A stretch of 64,000 nucleotides of DNA from Phymorhynchus buccinoides (GCA_017654935.2 CM065687.1:20513556-20577555), one strand, 5' to 3'; shown: positions 9,860-21,998, counted from the stretch's first letter. Notes: a model not told the origin generated them from the letters alone. Program-made: numbers and translations.

Positions 9860-11340
9860 ACAGTATGTTTGCAGGCCTGAGAGAGAGAGAGAGGAAGTCG
9901 GCAGACAATAGCGAGAGAAGAGAGAGGGGGGGGAGAGACAGAACAGACTGAGATAAGCACGGTCCAGTAGTTTGCAGGCACTATGATAGTAGAGGAAGAG
10001 AGAGAGGGGGGGGTGAGTTGAGTCATACGCTGGGATTAGCCCATTGTCAGTAGTTGGCAGGCCTGAATAGAGAGACCGAGAGATATGAGAGAGGGAGAGA
10101 ACACTGAGAGTCGGTGCATCAGACTAAGGTTGCGTGCAGATGCCTGAGGAGAGAGGGAGTGAGAAACACTGAGAGCTGTCAGTCCGGTTGCAGGACCTGA
10201 GAGAGAGAGAGAGAGGGACTTGAGAACACTGAGGAGGTCGTCCAGTAGTTTGCAGGCCTGAGGAGAGAAGGAGGATGGGCAGACGGAGGACACAGAGACA
10301 ATGTGATGGACCTTCGTTGGAGATGGGTGGAGAGCTGTCAGTAGTTTTTGCAGGACCTGAGTAGAGAGAGAGGGAGAGAGAGAGAGAGAGAGAGAACACT
10401 GAGAGTCGCAGTAGTTTGCAGGCCTGAGAGAGAACGAGGATGGGCAGACGGAGACACAGAGACAATGTGATGGACCTTCGTTGGAGATGGGTGGAGAAGC
10501 TGTCAGTAGTTTGCAGGCCTTGAGAGAGAGAGAGAGAGAAACACTGAGAGACGTGTCGTCGTAGTTTGCAGGCCTGAGAGAGAAGGAGGGGGGAGGGCAG
10601 ACGGAGGGACACATGGAGACAATGTGATGGACCTTCGTTGGAGCATGGGTGGAGAGCTGTCAGTAGTTTGCAGGCCTGAGAGAGAGAGAGAGAGAGAGAT
10701 GGAGAGAGAGAGAGAGAGAGAGAGAACACTGAGAGTCGTCAGTAGTTTGCAGGCCTGAGAGAGAACGAGGATGGGCAGACGGAGACACAGAGACAATGTG
10801 ATGGACCTTCGTTGGAGATGGGTGGAGAGCTGTCAGTAGTTTGCAGGCCTGAGAGAGAGAGAGAGAGGAGAGAGAGAACACACTGAGAGTCGTCAGTAGT
10901 TTGCAGGCCTGAGAGAGAAGGAGGATGGGCAGACGGAGACACAGACAATGTGATGGACCTTCGTTGGAGATGGGTGGAGAGCTGTCAGTAGTTTGCAGGC
11001 CTGAGAGAGAGAGAGAGAGAGAGAGAACACACTGAGAGTCGTCAGTAGTTTGCAGGCCTGAGAGAGAAGGAGGATGGGCAGACGGAGACACAGACAATGT
11101 GATGGACCTTCGTTTGGAGATGGGTGGAGAGCTGTCAGTAGTTTGCAGGCCTGAGAGAGAGAGAGAGAGAGAGAGAGAGAACACACTGAGAGTCGTCAGT
11201 AGTTTGCAGGCCTGAGAGAGAAGGAGGATGGGCAGACGGAGACACAGACAATGTGATGGACCTTCGTTGGAGATGGGTGGAGAGCTGTCAGTAGTTTGCA
11301 GGCCTGAGAGAGAGAGAGAAAGAAAAGAGAGAGAGAGAAA
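9860..11340 (+). repeat. Intronic VNTR, contig A copy (about 150-bp unit, GA-rich)
   Basis: The phrase cagtagtttgcaggcctgag recurs about every 58 and 93 bp in alternation, giving a composite unit near 150 bp that also contains gtgatggaccttcgttggag and gagaacactgagagtcgtc, separated by (GA)n. About six to seven composite units are present, degenerating towards 9860. The array lies in the intron between D2 exons 3 and 4. Serine/leucine-rich open frames here are artefacts of (CT)n. Confidence 0.9.
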
Positions 11341-11648
11341 GACTTTGCTGTTGTGGGTGGTTGAATGATTGTACATAGATGTCCATAATGTCTTTGTTTT
11401 CTCATTGAGACACACAGGCAAAAGGGGAAGGTGTGTTTACATGTAGTGTGTGATGGCCTTTACGCATGCGCGTGCGTGTGTGTGTTTATGCCTGCGTTCA
11501 TGCGTGCGTAAATCTTATGCATGCTTGCGGGAATGTATGTGTGCATGCATGTTTTTTTTATGTACCCACGCTTGATTAAACTTTTTTTTAAAGTCTTTTT
11601 CTTTCCCTTTCTGTAAAAAAAACTACAACAAAGACGTGTTTCCTACAG

Positions 11649-11936
11649 AGCTCTCCCCAATACTGGCCCCAGAAGAAAGGCAAGTCTCTCACGGTTGGAG
11701 GTTACACTGTGTCACTGACTGACAGGGTAGCTAACACGGGCAGTGACAGCGTTACATCCTACTCCCTCACCATCAAAAGCAAGGTATGAGTGTGTGCGTA
11801 TAGGTGTGTGTGTGTCAAGTCAAATCAAGTCAAGTCAAAATGATCTTTATTTGACGATAAAAGAATAAGCTTGATAAAGCTGCTTCTTCTTTCTTTTTGT
11901 GTGTGTGTGTGTGCGTGTGCGTGTATCAAATTCCGC

Positions 11937-11975
<39 letters not shown>

Positions 11976-13901
11976 GCGCATACCAATACGCGTGTATGAG
12001 TATGTGTGCGCGTGCGTGTGTGTGTGCACGCGCGCGTGTGTTCGTTAACTGGTTTAGGTTCAGCTATGTTGTGGACATTTGCTTTCAGAAACATACGCCA
12101 GGCCTAAGTAGGGCAAAGACTACCCTTTTAGAATATCTTTGAGTAGGGCCAACATGATATTTAGGCCAACAAATACTCTCTTTGTTGTTTTACGTCTTTA
12201 TTATTTTCTGGCTGTCTGCAAAGATTCTAAAAGGGTAAGATGGACTACTTAAGAGTTACAGCGAACCGGGCTGATAGAGTTATCGTTAGTGGGGTAGTTA
12301 TACACCATTCACAGCGGCGGCTATCCAAAAACTCAGACTGGAATTTGAACGGAGAATTCAACTGGCCTATCGACGTGTCACTAAATGTGTCACGTTTAAA
12401 AGGGACATAACCAGTGTTTCTGTCCTCACTACTCATACAGTATTGTATAGGGAAAAGAGACCGGATGCTTGTCTTCCCCTATACAGTCTTTGCTGTCTGT
12501 CTTGCTTTGGATGGCTTGGAGTCAAAATGGACTATCTTTAGATAGTCCATTGACATATTATTATTGAACTTATTACGAAAACTAATAACTTGTATTAAAA
12601 AAAAAAAGACTGCTGAAATATAAAAAAGCAAAACCCCCTTTTTATATTTCTGCAATCATTGTTTGATACAAGTCTTTTCTTTCACTCTTTGCTTCTTTCT
12701 TTCTCTCTGTCTTTCTTTCTTTCCATTTCAGCGTCAGACTCGATCAATCCAAGTCCTGCATCACTCGGACTGGTCTGACGAGGGCCCAGGCAACATTTCC
12801 GATGTGATTCAGCTTGTTTCTGTGGTCAGGAGCAGGGCTGATTCTGCCCCTGTCATCGTCCAGTGCTTGTGAGTAGGTCCACGCTGGTCATAATTACGAG
12901 CGCTCAGAAACGTGCTTGCGTACGTAGCATACATTAGCATAGGCAGGGCTCCCAATCGTCTCGCAAAACAAGGGGTCCCAGGGACTCCTTCACTTACAGA
13001 ATAGAGGGTCCTAGAGGCGGGATAGAGGGTCCCAGTGGCATAGTGAATGCTAAAAAGAATTTTTCTAGCGCATCCCTGGGACCCTCCTGCACATTCTTTT
13101 AGAGGGTCCTGTAGAATTTTAGTGCTTCATAGACCCTCAAATGGGGGTCCTTGGGAGCCCGGATAGGCATATAATTATTATATAAACTATGTAGGCGTAG
13201 ACACTCAAACACTGCAGTGCTTCTGCAAGCAAGCATACACGCGGTATACGTACATGCAAGTGCGCAATGCAGGACTATGGGGAAGCAGACATTGACATAA
13301 TAATAATAATAATAATAATATACACACAAACACATGAATGCACACACGCACGCATACACACGGACAACCAACACACACTGCACACACAAACACGCACGCA
13401 TGCACACATACACATGCCAGACAAGCAGACACACAAAACTGCACGCTCGCGCACGCATGTGCCGCACACACACACACACACGCCCGCACGCGCGCTCGCA
13501 CACACACAGGACTCAAATGGTGCTTCCGCAAGCAAGCATGCGCACAACGCACATAAAAGCGCACATCCACGAATACTTGTTGAAGCAGACATTAAGTAAT
13601 AATGCACAGAAACAGATGAACGCACACACGCACGCATACAAACACACACGCACACAGACACACACACACACACACACACTTGGAGATGAACATTATCCAT
13701 AATCAGTCATGTGTTATGATATTGTTGTTTCATAATTGACTTTGTTAACCCTTTTGTTTCCCTTGTAGAAACGGGGCCACTAAAAGTGGGCTGTTCTGCG
13801 TGCTGTATGACGTCATCAGTCGCGTCATCGTTGACGAAGAGATCGACGTGTTCACTGCTGCCAGATCCGTGCACCAGATCAGGCCCCAAGCCGTCAATGA
13901 G

Positions 13902-13932
<31 letters not shown>

Positions 13933-14206
13933 TGTGTGTGTCTGTGCGTGCGTGTGTGTGTGTGTGTGCATGCGTGTGTGTGTGTGTATGTGTGATGTGT
14001 GAGTGTGTGTGTGTGTGCATGCGTGTGTGCGTATAGAGCCTTTTTTAAAAACTATTTATCGACGTCGTCGTGATACAATTCAAAGCTGTCGTAAAATGCA
14101 TTGTGTTAAACCGAATGTCTTATGTCTGTGACAGGCTCAGTACCACTACTGCTACAAAGTGGCCCAGGAGTTCAGGCAGAGCCTCACAGTGTATGGAAAC
14201 GTGTAG
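11649..14206 (+). CDS. RPTP second phosphatase domain (D2), 3' four exons, contig A copy
   Basis: Four intact exons: 11649-11783 (phase 0-0), 12732-12868 (0-2), 13769-13901 (2-0) and 14135-14206 with stop TAG at 14204-14206. All have AG acceptors and GT donors. They encode the C-terminal half of D2: SSPQYWP, the WPD-loop equivalent DWSDEG, then VQCLNGATKSG where an active enzyme has [10 protein letters not shown], and finally the helix [14 protein letters not shown]. The catalytic Cys remains, but the CX5R Arg is Lys and the surrounding loop is changed, so D2 is expected to be catalytically dead and regulatory. The domain would lie in the cytosol below the plasma membrane. The copy matches contig B apart from synonymous change. 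Confidence 0.88.
12944..13162. mobile_element. hAT-like MITE, about 220 bp (copy in contig A)
   Basis: It begins cagggctcccaatcgtc and ends ttgggagcccgg, with TIRs of about 11 bp. Internally it carries reiterated ggtccc phrases. Three copies are in the window (also 27009-27228 and, inverted, 50613-50830). CAGGG-type ends suggest hAT. The short repeat ATAGG flanks this copy. It lies in an RPTP intron. Confidence 0.65.
13200..14035. repeat. CA/GT microsatellite clusters in RPTP introns
   Basis: (TAA)n at about 13297-13320, long imperfect CA/CG arrays at 13321-13520 and 13620-13680, and (GT)n at 13902-14030 starting directly at the donor of exon 13769-13901. The donor itself is the first GT of the array. 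Mirror arrays lie at 49750-49875 and 50098-50460. Confidence 0.9.
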
Positions 14207-14271
14207 CAATGCAGCACGTCCATCCTCAAACAATGAGCACACGCAAAAGCGTAGGCTTGATTGGAAATCAT

Positions 14272-15417
14272 AGACTCCACTATCAGAAAGATGTTACAAT
14301 ATTTATAAAAAAACACCATGAAAAGAAAGAAGTAGAAAAAAGGTGTAACAGTTTCATTCATTGTGCTTAATGCTTTGAGTCTCTCTCTCTCTCTCTCTCT
14401 CTGTGATCTTGCTGAGAGAGCTAAGAAAGGAGTGATTGCCATTGTAAAAATATTGTGGTCTATGAGAGTATTCACCTGGAATCTTTTTTAAGCTTTTCGA
14501 TTGTCAAGTGCAACCATTTCTAACGCATGGTGCAGAGATTTGGGGTTTAGCAGAAAACCAAGAGATAATAGAAAAAGTGCATCTGTTTGCACTCATGCGA
14601 TTCATGGGAGTTAACCCCAAATCGCCAAAACACTTGATATATGGTGAAACGGGCAGGTATCCTTTGCATGTTGCAACATGTTTGAGATGTATAAAATTTT
14701 GGTTACGTCTTATACAAATGGATGGTAATAGATACCCAAATATTCTGTTAAACCTTCAGAAACAAAATTATGATACATGGGCTTGTAAAGTCAGAAATAT
14801 GTTGTGCCGGTTTGGCTTTGGGGAGGTTTGGGAAGCACAAGGAGTTGGTAATACAAAAGCATTCTTGGCAGTACTAAAACAAAGATTTATAATTACAGAT
14901 TGTTGGCATGCAAGCTTAGAGTCGCACACTTTTTATTATGTATATGCATCCTTTAAGCAAACTTTTACTTTAAGTTCTCATTTGTGTAAAATTGTGAATA
15001 TCAAAGTACAAAACACTGTCCAGGTTTAGAATTGGCATGTCCCCTTTGAATCGTCACGTTTTGCAGTTTAAAATTGACCCAAATAGAAATGTATATTGTC
15101 CATTTTGTAATCATATTCCCGAGTCAGAAATTCACTTTTTGTTTGTTTGTCCTATGTATGACACCTTTCGAAGAGAACTTATTCCAAAAAAGTATTATAA
15201 CAATCCTTCTATGTTTAAATTTGTGTTATTACTTTCTTGTACAAACAAAAGTATTGTAAGAAAAGTGGCTGTTTTTATCTTTAAAGCTTTGAAAGTTAGG
15301 CAAGATTTACGTAGTGTTTTGTAATGTCAAGTTAATAATGTAATGTCAATTTGTTGTTGTTGTCACACTCACTCCATTGTATGGGCATGGCCTAACAATT
15401 AAAACATTTCATGACTC

Positions 15418-15460
<43 letters not shown>

Positions 15461-15483
15461 AAGAGACTCCCTATCAGAAAGAT
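14272..15483 (+). mobile_element. 5'-truncated LINE inserted in the RPTP 3' UTR (contig A copy)
   Basis: A target-site duplication agactcc-(a)-ctatcagaaagat lies at 14272-14292 and 15464-15483. Inside is the C-terminal part of a non-LTR polyprotein: ILTHGAEIWGLAENQE, FMGVNPKSPKHLIYGE and, after a frameshift near 15029, the zinc-finger-like CPFCNHIPESEIHFLFVCP. Such tails follow RT in LINE ORF2. The frameshift is shared with the contig B copy, so it pre-dates their separation. (CT)n tracts border both sides. An AATAAA at 15486-15491, just past the duplication, may be the host gene's poly(A) signal. Confidence 0.82.
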
Positions 15484-15485
15484 AG

Positions 15486-15491
15486 AATAAA
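15486..15491 (+). promoter_or_regulatory. Candidate RPTP polyadenylation signal
   Basis: AATAAA stands 3 bp beyond the LINE target-site duplication. With the LINE removed, it would be about 90 bp after the stop codon, a plausible original 3' end. The mirror copy is TTTATT at 48261-48266. Confidence 0.45.
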
Positions 15492-15534
15492 GCACTTTTT
15501 AGATCAGCATACGCGTAAAAAAAAGATCCCATAT

Positions 15535-16110
15535 CAGAGATGGTGCTAGAAATTTTCACTTTAGGCCATTTGGCCTAAACAGCCACAAAACCTTAGGCCA
15601 ATTTCAACAATTTTAGGCCCTCTCACTCGGTCAACATAAACTCTCACTGACAATGAATTTGATTTGTTTTGAAAGTAGCGACTGCCCGCTTATATAAGTT
15701 TTGTCTTCTTTTTGGGAGGCATTTCAATCAAAAACCAGTGAAACACTGACGCTAAAGGACGACAAGATCACACAGACTCACACTACGGTGTGGCAAACGT
15801 CCGCCATAAGCTGCAAGGGAAGCAACTCTCACGAGGCAATTGGCCTTGTGCTAGCAAAATCATGACGCGACAAAGTTAGCTTTTTGATCTCGGTCACACG
15901 TGGTGCAAGCAAACTTTGTTTCACTTCGTTGTTCATAAAAAAAACGGATACACTTCGTTGTTCATAAAAAAAAAACCGGACATACTCGTGCCGATTTGGT
16001 AATCAAACCTTCGGCCCACTGGGCCGACAGGACGGTTGACTTTTAGGACATTTTTTGTAATTTTCGGCGAATCGCCAAAGGCCGACGGCAAACAACAACC
16101 CTGCATATCC
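15535..16110. repeat. Unclassified interspersed repeat (contig A copy)
   Basis: A block from ggtgctagaaattttcac to caaacaacaaccctgc contains two copies of cacttcgttgttcataaaaa and the palindrome ttcggcccactgggccga. It directly abuts the next LINE fragment. No coding capacity was seen. The mirror copy is at about 47660-48215. Confidence 0.5.
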
Positions 16111-16530
16111 AACCTGACATTGATTATGCATCAACATGTTAGGATTCAGCTAGTAAAAACACACTCAAACATGTTGAAAGATTATATAAACGCTCTCTTA
16201 AACTCATACTCCTTAAATTGTCCTCCCTAGAAACCAATGACTATAAAGAATTCAGCATTCTACCATTTGATTTGAAATGCCTACTAAACAAAGGTACCCT
16301 TCTGTACAAGATCATAAATAAGTTAGTACCAAAATATCTTATTACTAAATTTAAAGTCCATACAATTCGAAGCAAAACCAAATTAACAATGCCCCGCCCC
16401 AGAACAGATCTATGCAAATCATCCCTTACATTCTCAGGTGGTAAATTGTGGAACGACCGCCCTGATGATCTAAAAAAAGAAAACGAGCGTAACTATGTTC
16501 CTTTGGAAAATCTTATCACAAGTTCCTAAT
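16105..16530 (+). mobile_element. LINE (CR1/L2-like) ORF2 C-terminus (contig A copy)
   Basis: The frame carries LETNDYKEFSILPFDLKCLL, then NKLVPKYLITKF, then MPRPRTDLCKSSLTFSGGKL with WN following. This order (basic helix, NNLAPEYL-like, RPRT...SF..G.KLWN) marks the C-terminus of CR1/L2-group LINEs. The upstream part is frame-shifted. A (CT)n tract follows at 16612-16660. Mirror copy at 47226-47650. Confidence 0.75.
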
Positions 16531-16607
16531 GGACAATCTTGTTCATCAGAATGTTAATTAACGAGTTTTACTACAAACAGTGCCAATGCCATCAACTTAT
16601 GCCTAGA

Positions 16608-16659
<52 letters not shown>

Positions 16660-16994
16660 TCATATTCCCATCTTATCTTCTTTTTTCTTTCTTTTATTCT
16701 TACTTAAAAGTGGTATTATTCTGAAATATTGTCACGGTCTCAGAATTGTTTCCCTTTTTTCGTACTCAATTTAAACCAGCAATTAAAGTTCACCATTGTT
16801 AATTATTATCCATGTTTGCTTTGAATTCCCATTTTTGATTCTTTTTCAATTATTTCATGTGCCAATTTTTGTTCCATTTGGTGGTTTTTTACTTGATTGT
16901 TTTATGTCAAATGTTCTTGCTTGGTATGAATGTGTGAGTGAGAGTGCAAGGTGCAAAGAACCTATTGTAGCTTATCCTTTTTACCCTCAATAGA

Positions 16995-17400
16995 ACATTC
17001 GTATTTCGTATTTCTTTATTCATAAATGGAAAGGGATTGGAGCAGGGAAGGTTAACTTATGTGGTTCACTCCAATGATTGGATGTGCAAGGTGAATTTTG
17101 ATCCTGAGCGTAGACCGTCTCGAGATGGTCTGGGGAGCGAGGATTTTCCGGATTTCTTGTTTTTGTTTGTGACCAGGTGCTTCTGGATAGTGTAGGTGGC
17201 GTAGTGTTTGGGGGCTACGGTGGTGAGGGGTAGCCTGTGTGTTGTCCTGATTGGTGTGGGGACATGGCCGTTGGGAGATACAATTCTTGGATCTTTGGAC
17301 GGTTGTATCCACGGAGATGGTCTCTTACCATGGTGCTTTTTGGACTTGATGCAGCTGGAGCTGCTTGGGTGTTGTCTTTAAAATAAATAAAAAAATTCAG
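16995..17400 (-). repeat. Interspersed repeat with ACGAA-rich tail (contig A copy)
   Basis: On the minus strand an open frame rich in H/P/K/R runs through about 17052-17312 and ends in a tail containing aaagaaatacgaaatacgaa. A related tail (reiterated atacga, then tttttattgtcgggtaaaaa) lies at 27455-27540. It looks like a LINE or SINE 3' end of unknown family. Mirror copy at 46370-46760. Confidence 0.45.
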
Positions 17401-17699
17401 GGGAATGGATGGGGGAGGGGGATTGGGGCTCTCGTTTGCCGGACCTTTTTTTCTGGGTGGGTTTCCCTCTGGGCTTCTGTATCTCTACTGGGAACGAAGA
17501 GGGGACCTGCTTGATTCTTGAGAGTATAACTATAATGCGTCTTAGAATACCCAGTCAATCAATTGTTGTCGATATGCCCAAACTATGTTAACAGTATCCG
17601 AAATGTTTTATTTTCTAACTTTTTCAGCATAATGACAAAGTACTTACCTAAGTATGCAGCATCACTCATCCATACTAACAAGCTCATGCACCTAAGCAC

Positions 17700-17738
17700 A
17701 CGAGTACACACATACACACACACACGCACACGCACATG

Positions 17739-17771
<33 letters not shown>

Positions 17772-17820
17772 ATACACACGTATACACACACAACACAACA
17801 CGCACACACGTGTATGTGTG
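17700..17820. repeat. (CA)n microsatellite
   Basis: Imperfect CA array; mirror array at 45940-46050. Followed to 18530 by unique AT-rich DNA in which I see no gene. Confidence 0.9.
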
Positions 17821-18531
17821 CCCATAAACTACTACTTATTTATAGAATGCAGATGAATACAACAGATTTATTTGGATAGAGTTGTAGTGCGGGGATTTAT
17901 TTTGGAGAAAGAGAGGAGGAAGGGAGAGGGGGAGAAAAGGAAATGTGTAAGACCTGGATAAAAATGTATTGAACCCGATCTCATACAAATTCTGGTTTTG
18001 TGGGGTAGCTTCTAATCACAGTGATTAATTTTTAAGAGCTCGTGCAAAACTCGCCTTTCTTGCTTGCTTGTTCATGTTTGCTTTTATGAGTTTTGATCAT
18101 AATTGTTATTGTGTACCGCTGTATTTTATAGGCTGTTTTAGTTGGCCTGGTGCTTTGCCCGTCGAAGGTTTAAGAATAAACTGAAATATCGCGATTTTAT
18201 CAGTGTTTTAATTTTTTTTTATATTGATTCATAAATGAATAATGACTTTTGTAAGGCCTACAGTTTCTTACTGCATTAGCGTAAGCTTACTACTTTTCGT
18301 TGTGTTAGTATTATGCTGTACAGACTTTGGAGTGGGTGTATGAGAGAAAAGATTGTTTGCTGTAACGTAAAATTCAGTCAGGAGAGAATGTCTTCTTATG
18401 TTATATTAAGCCATAGTTCATTGTATAGCTTCATCTTATTATCTGCGATGAAAAGACGGGACCATATTAAAGCAATATGATATTTGCATTTATAATGAAT
18501 ATGCCTGTCCGTCCGCGTCCCAAACTAATTT

Positions 18532-20192
18532 AGTGCAGAAATAACAACAGAACACACAGTTGGAAGTCAATCATAATGTCTATATGTCACCAATACTCAG
18601 TGACATGCAGAACTATGGGCCAGAAATAATGTCAACTTTTCCTAAAATGAATGTGTTCTGGAAAGAGAAGGTTGAATGTAAAGATTCTGGAGAACTGTTA
18701 GCAGATCCATTATTCTACAATAATAGAATTCAGATAGGCAAGAAATACATATCTGGTAGAAGATGGATTGCGAAAGGGGTTAGCAATATATCACATTTTG
18801 TTCTTCAGAATGGGTCATTCATTTCATATGAGGAATTCAAAGAAAGGTATAGTGTGAATATGAATGTCCTTATTTTCTCAGGGTTGAAAATGGCAATAAC
18901 AGAATACATACAAAAAACAAATGTAACGATTCACAATAATAAATGCCTTGATATGCCTAATTGTTTAAAGAAGATCATGTTTATTTTTAAAGGGTCAAAA
19001 TTATATTATGATATATTTTTGGGAAATAGTGCATTGCCAAAATGTTGTTTGAAGTGGGACGAAAAAACGACTGTTCAGAATGATTGGAAAAAAATGTTTT
19101 CTCTACGTTCAAAAGACAACAGATACAAAACTTAAGTGGCTGCAGCTCAGAATAATACACAGATGTCTAGGCACACATGTAATTCTTAAACAAATGGGTA
19201 TTATGAATAATGATCTGTGTGGCCTCTGTAACAACAAAAAAGACAGTATCACTCATGTTTTGGCAATGCAGTGTTGTCCAACGTTTTTTGAATCAATTAG
19301 CAGATGTAATTAATGAAAAATGTCATAATGTTGTGAATGTGCATATTACAGAGCCTCTTGTTATTCTGGGTAATGATAAAACATAACTATTGATTGCATT
19401 TTTAATTCATTATCTTACTTGCAAAAGTGTATATATACACTTGTAAATTGAACAGTAATGTACCTGTACTGCAAGGTTTTATAAATAAGTTAAAATACAG
19501 ATATATTGTTGAAGAGTATATTGCCCGTAAAGATTTGATGCATAATGAGTTTGTTGCCAAATGGGCCTCTTATGTGCCTGCCTTTGAAATATCAGGCTAA
19601 AGCAACTGTTTGTATCTGTGTGCCCCCCCCCCCCCCCTCTCTCTCTTATTTGCTACAATTTTGTGTGCTTATCATGTATTTAATCAGACCCAGTGTAAAT
19701 GTGTTTGTTGGTTAAATTATTGATTTGGTTGACAGCTTGTCTTTTGATGCGCAACTCACTTCTGTTTTCATGCGCTCATGATATATATACCTCTTTGTCC
19801 AATGTACATGTAAGTAATTTTCTTCATCTTCCTGATTAATGTGAATTTGCTTGACTTGTATATTTTTATGTAGATTTTGTGTATCTGTGAATTTTCGCTC
19901 GTTGTCACATACACCAGAGGATGTTCTTATTTGTATTTTTAGTTTTGTTTTCTGTTTATCGTGTGCTTGTCCTTCATTTTGTTTATGTGTGTCTATAGTG
20001 TCTGTTAGCTACGTTTTGGGTCCCCCCCCCCCCCCCCCCCCCTCCTTCTTTCTTTCGTTCCCTCCTTTCATTATTACAACAACAAAAAAGCAATACATTA
20101 ATGCATGTAAGAAACTGTTGATGTGTACGTGTGTACATTATGTATTGTAAAAAAAAAAAGTCAATAATAAAAAAAAAATGAGTGCAGAAATA
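18532..20192 (+). mobile_element. 5'-truncated L1/Tx1-like LINE with target-site duplication
   Basis: A 12-bp duplication agtgcagaaata (18532-18543, 20181-20192) flanks 1637 bp. The frames encode the ORF2 C-terminus: NVFWKEK near the start, RRWIAKGV, then after a frameshift near 19130 LKWLQLRIIHRCLGTHV and CGLCNNKKDSITHVL. The latter is the RT-associated zinc-finger tail typical of L1/Tx1-group elements. A 3' UTR with C-rich tracts and a short poly(A) stretch closes it. The RT and endonuclease are absent. In contig B the locus is rearranged. Confidence 0.82.
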
Positions 20193-20588
20193 GATCAAAG
20201 AATGTAAGCCAAGCCTATGCCAAAGGCTGTGTAAATAGCATTCCCGGCCACTGCAAAGAACACCTTTTGCAAGAGTGAATGCCCTTGGTGGGTGGGGGGA
20301 AGATGGTTGAGTACTGACCAAACAAGGGAATAGCTCTCGCCAATAACCCTATTTGAGGCCACTGAATGGCTGCCTTTTGCAAGAGTGAATGCCCTTTTGG
20401 ATACTGATCAACAAGGGCTTAACTCTTGCCATCAACTGAAGGGCGTTGATAACCCTAGTTGCAGTGGCCATATTTTTGTACAATCGATTTTCGTTTTCTT
20501 ATGATCAGATGTGTATTCTGGTATTTTGTTCTTGTTTCTTTGTAAGCTTTATTTTAATTTTTTACTTATTTATATTTCTTCTTTTTAA

Positions 20589-20850
20589 TGAAAATCCGTT
20601 TAACGTCCTCCGGTCTGAAACAGACACATGTGGGACATTAGTAGATATAAAGATGGTGGGAACGATCCTGGAGGTAATGCCTGGAGGCAGTGCAACTCCA
20701 GAAAAGGGTTTTAATGATATGATGATGAAAATCCGTTTAACGTCCTCCGGTCTGAAACAGACACATATGGGATATTAGTAGATATAAAGATGGTTGGAAC
20801 GATCCTGGAGGCAATGCCCGGAGGCAGTGCAACTCCAGGAAAGTCACGAA
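20589..20850. repeat. 138-bp tandem duplication (contig A copy)
   Basis: The phrase gaaaatccgtttaacgtcct occurs at 20589 and 20727, and each copy continues through cagacacat, gatcctggagg and gcagtgcaactccag. Mirror copies lie at about 44390-44655. A second local repeat (ttttgcaagagtgaatgccc) occurs at about 20264 and 20374. Confidence 0.85.
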
Positions 20851-21424
20851 TTTCTAATGATACTAACGTGTAAAAGTATACTGGTTTTTAATGTGTATTT
20901 CTGTTCATGTTTATAGTCTACGTAATGATGATGTTAAAAACAATTTTACGAAAATAACTTCTCCTTTTTGGGCGTTCGCAAATTGTAAAAAAATATCAAT
21001 TAAGTTGTTTTAAAGAATCGTGTTTGGTTAAATGAGACATATTTCTAAATCCTGATTTTTTTTTTTAAATTGTTAGTTCATAATGTTTGGATACGAGTGA
21101 GTTTTTAAAGAGTAGCAAATATTTTTTGGATTTGTCGGATTGAACCGAATGAGGGTTGTTCAATTGAATGTGTGTAGATTTATGTAGATATGATTTTCTT
21201 TTTCATAATAAATTGGTAGTATATGAGTCGATATAATTATGTTGTAGCATATGTCACTTTTTTCCGTCTCTGTATACCTTGCTTGCTTGCATGAATGGCC
21301 GCATTAAATACAATACTTACTTTTATTTGTTGCGTTTTGATGTGAGAGTATGGTGCGGGAATATTCTCTTCTGAAACAATCGATTTTTGATTCCAACAAA
21401 ACATAAATTTATATTCTGTATTTC

Positions 21425-21587
21425 TGATCTCTCTCTCTCTCTCTCTCTCTCTCTTTGTTTTTCTTTTCGTTTTCTTTTCTCTCTCTCTCTCTCTCTCGCT
21501 TTCTCTCTATCTCTCGCTCTCTCTCGATCTCTCGATCTCTTCCCCCCAGGCCAGTCTCTCTCTCTCTTATTCTCACGTACCCACACT

Positions 21588-21632
<45 letters not shown>

Positions 21633-21725
21633 GGCACAGAGAGAGAAAGAAAGAGAGAGAGAGAGAGAGCATAGTACAGCACACATACGCGTGGGTGCAC
21701 ACACACACACATACACAAACACACG
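21425..21725. repeat. Composite (CT)n-(CA)n-(GA)n microsatellite
   Basis: Successive CT, CA and GA arrays generate open frames on both strands; none is a gene. Mirror array at 41880-42145, longer in its GA part. Confidence 0.9.
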
Positions 21726-21970
21726 CGCGCGCACTTTGATTCAGGCTATGAATGAGGCTGCGGGACTAGTACCAATCACGTTAAAACAATGCAACGATGA
21801 CTACAAATTGCACGAAAAATAAAACCATTTGGGAAAGAGCAAAGCAGAACAATACATAATATATTCGCAAAATGTATTTGACTGGCCTAACGCGTTATCA
21901 CAAAACTCTATGAGCTTTATATATAACATTCAACAATCTGACAAAAAACAAGCTTGGTTAAAATGTTCCT

Positions 21971-21998
21971 CGACGTTTCGTCTCTCGACTTTTCCCAG
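21971..21998 (-). other. Degenerate hammerhead-like motif (contig A)
   Basis: The minus strand reads CTGGGAA, then a short hairpin GTC-GAGA-GAC preceded by AA, then GAAACGTCG. The GAAAC and hairpin fit hammerhead architecture, but CTGGGAA departs from CTGATGA at essential core positions, so it should be inactive. It may be a fossil of a Penelope-like terminus. Mirror copy at 41574-41601. Confidence 0.35.

Noticed and set aside
9457..11421. Long serine/leucine-rich frames on the minus strand
   Set aside because: They are translations of (CT)n and the VNTR; equivalent frames exist on 52379-53565 and change with repeat length.
13200..13700. CRISPR-like or regulatory array from regularly repeated motifs
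   Set aside because: The periodicity is CA/CG dinucleotide, without conserved repeats separated by unique spacers.
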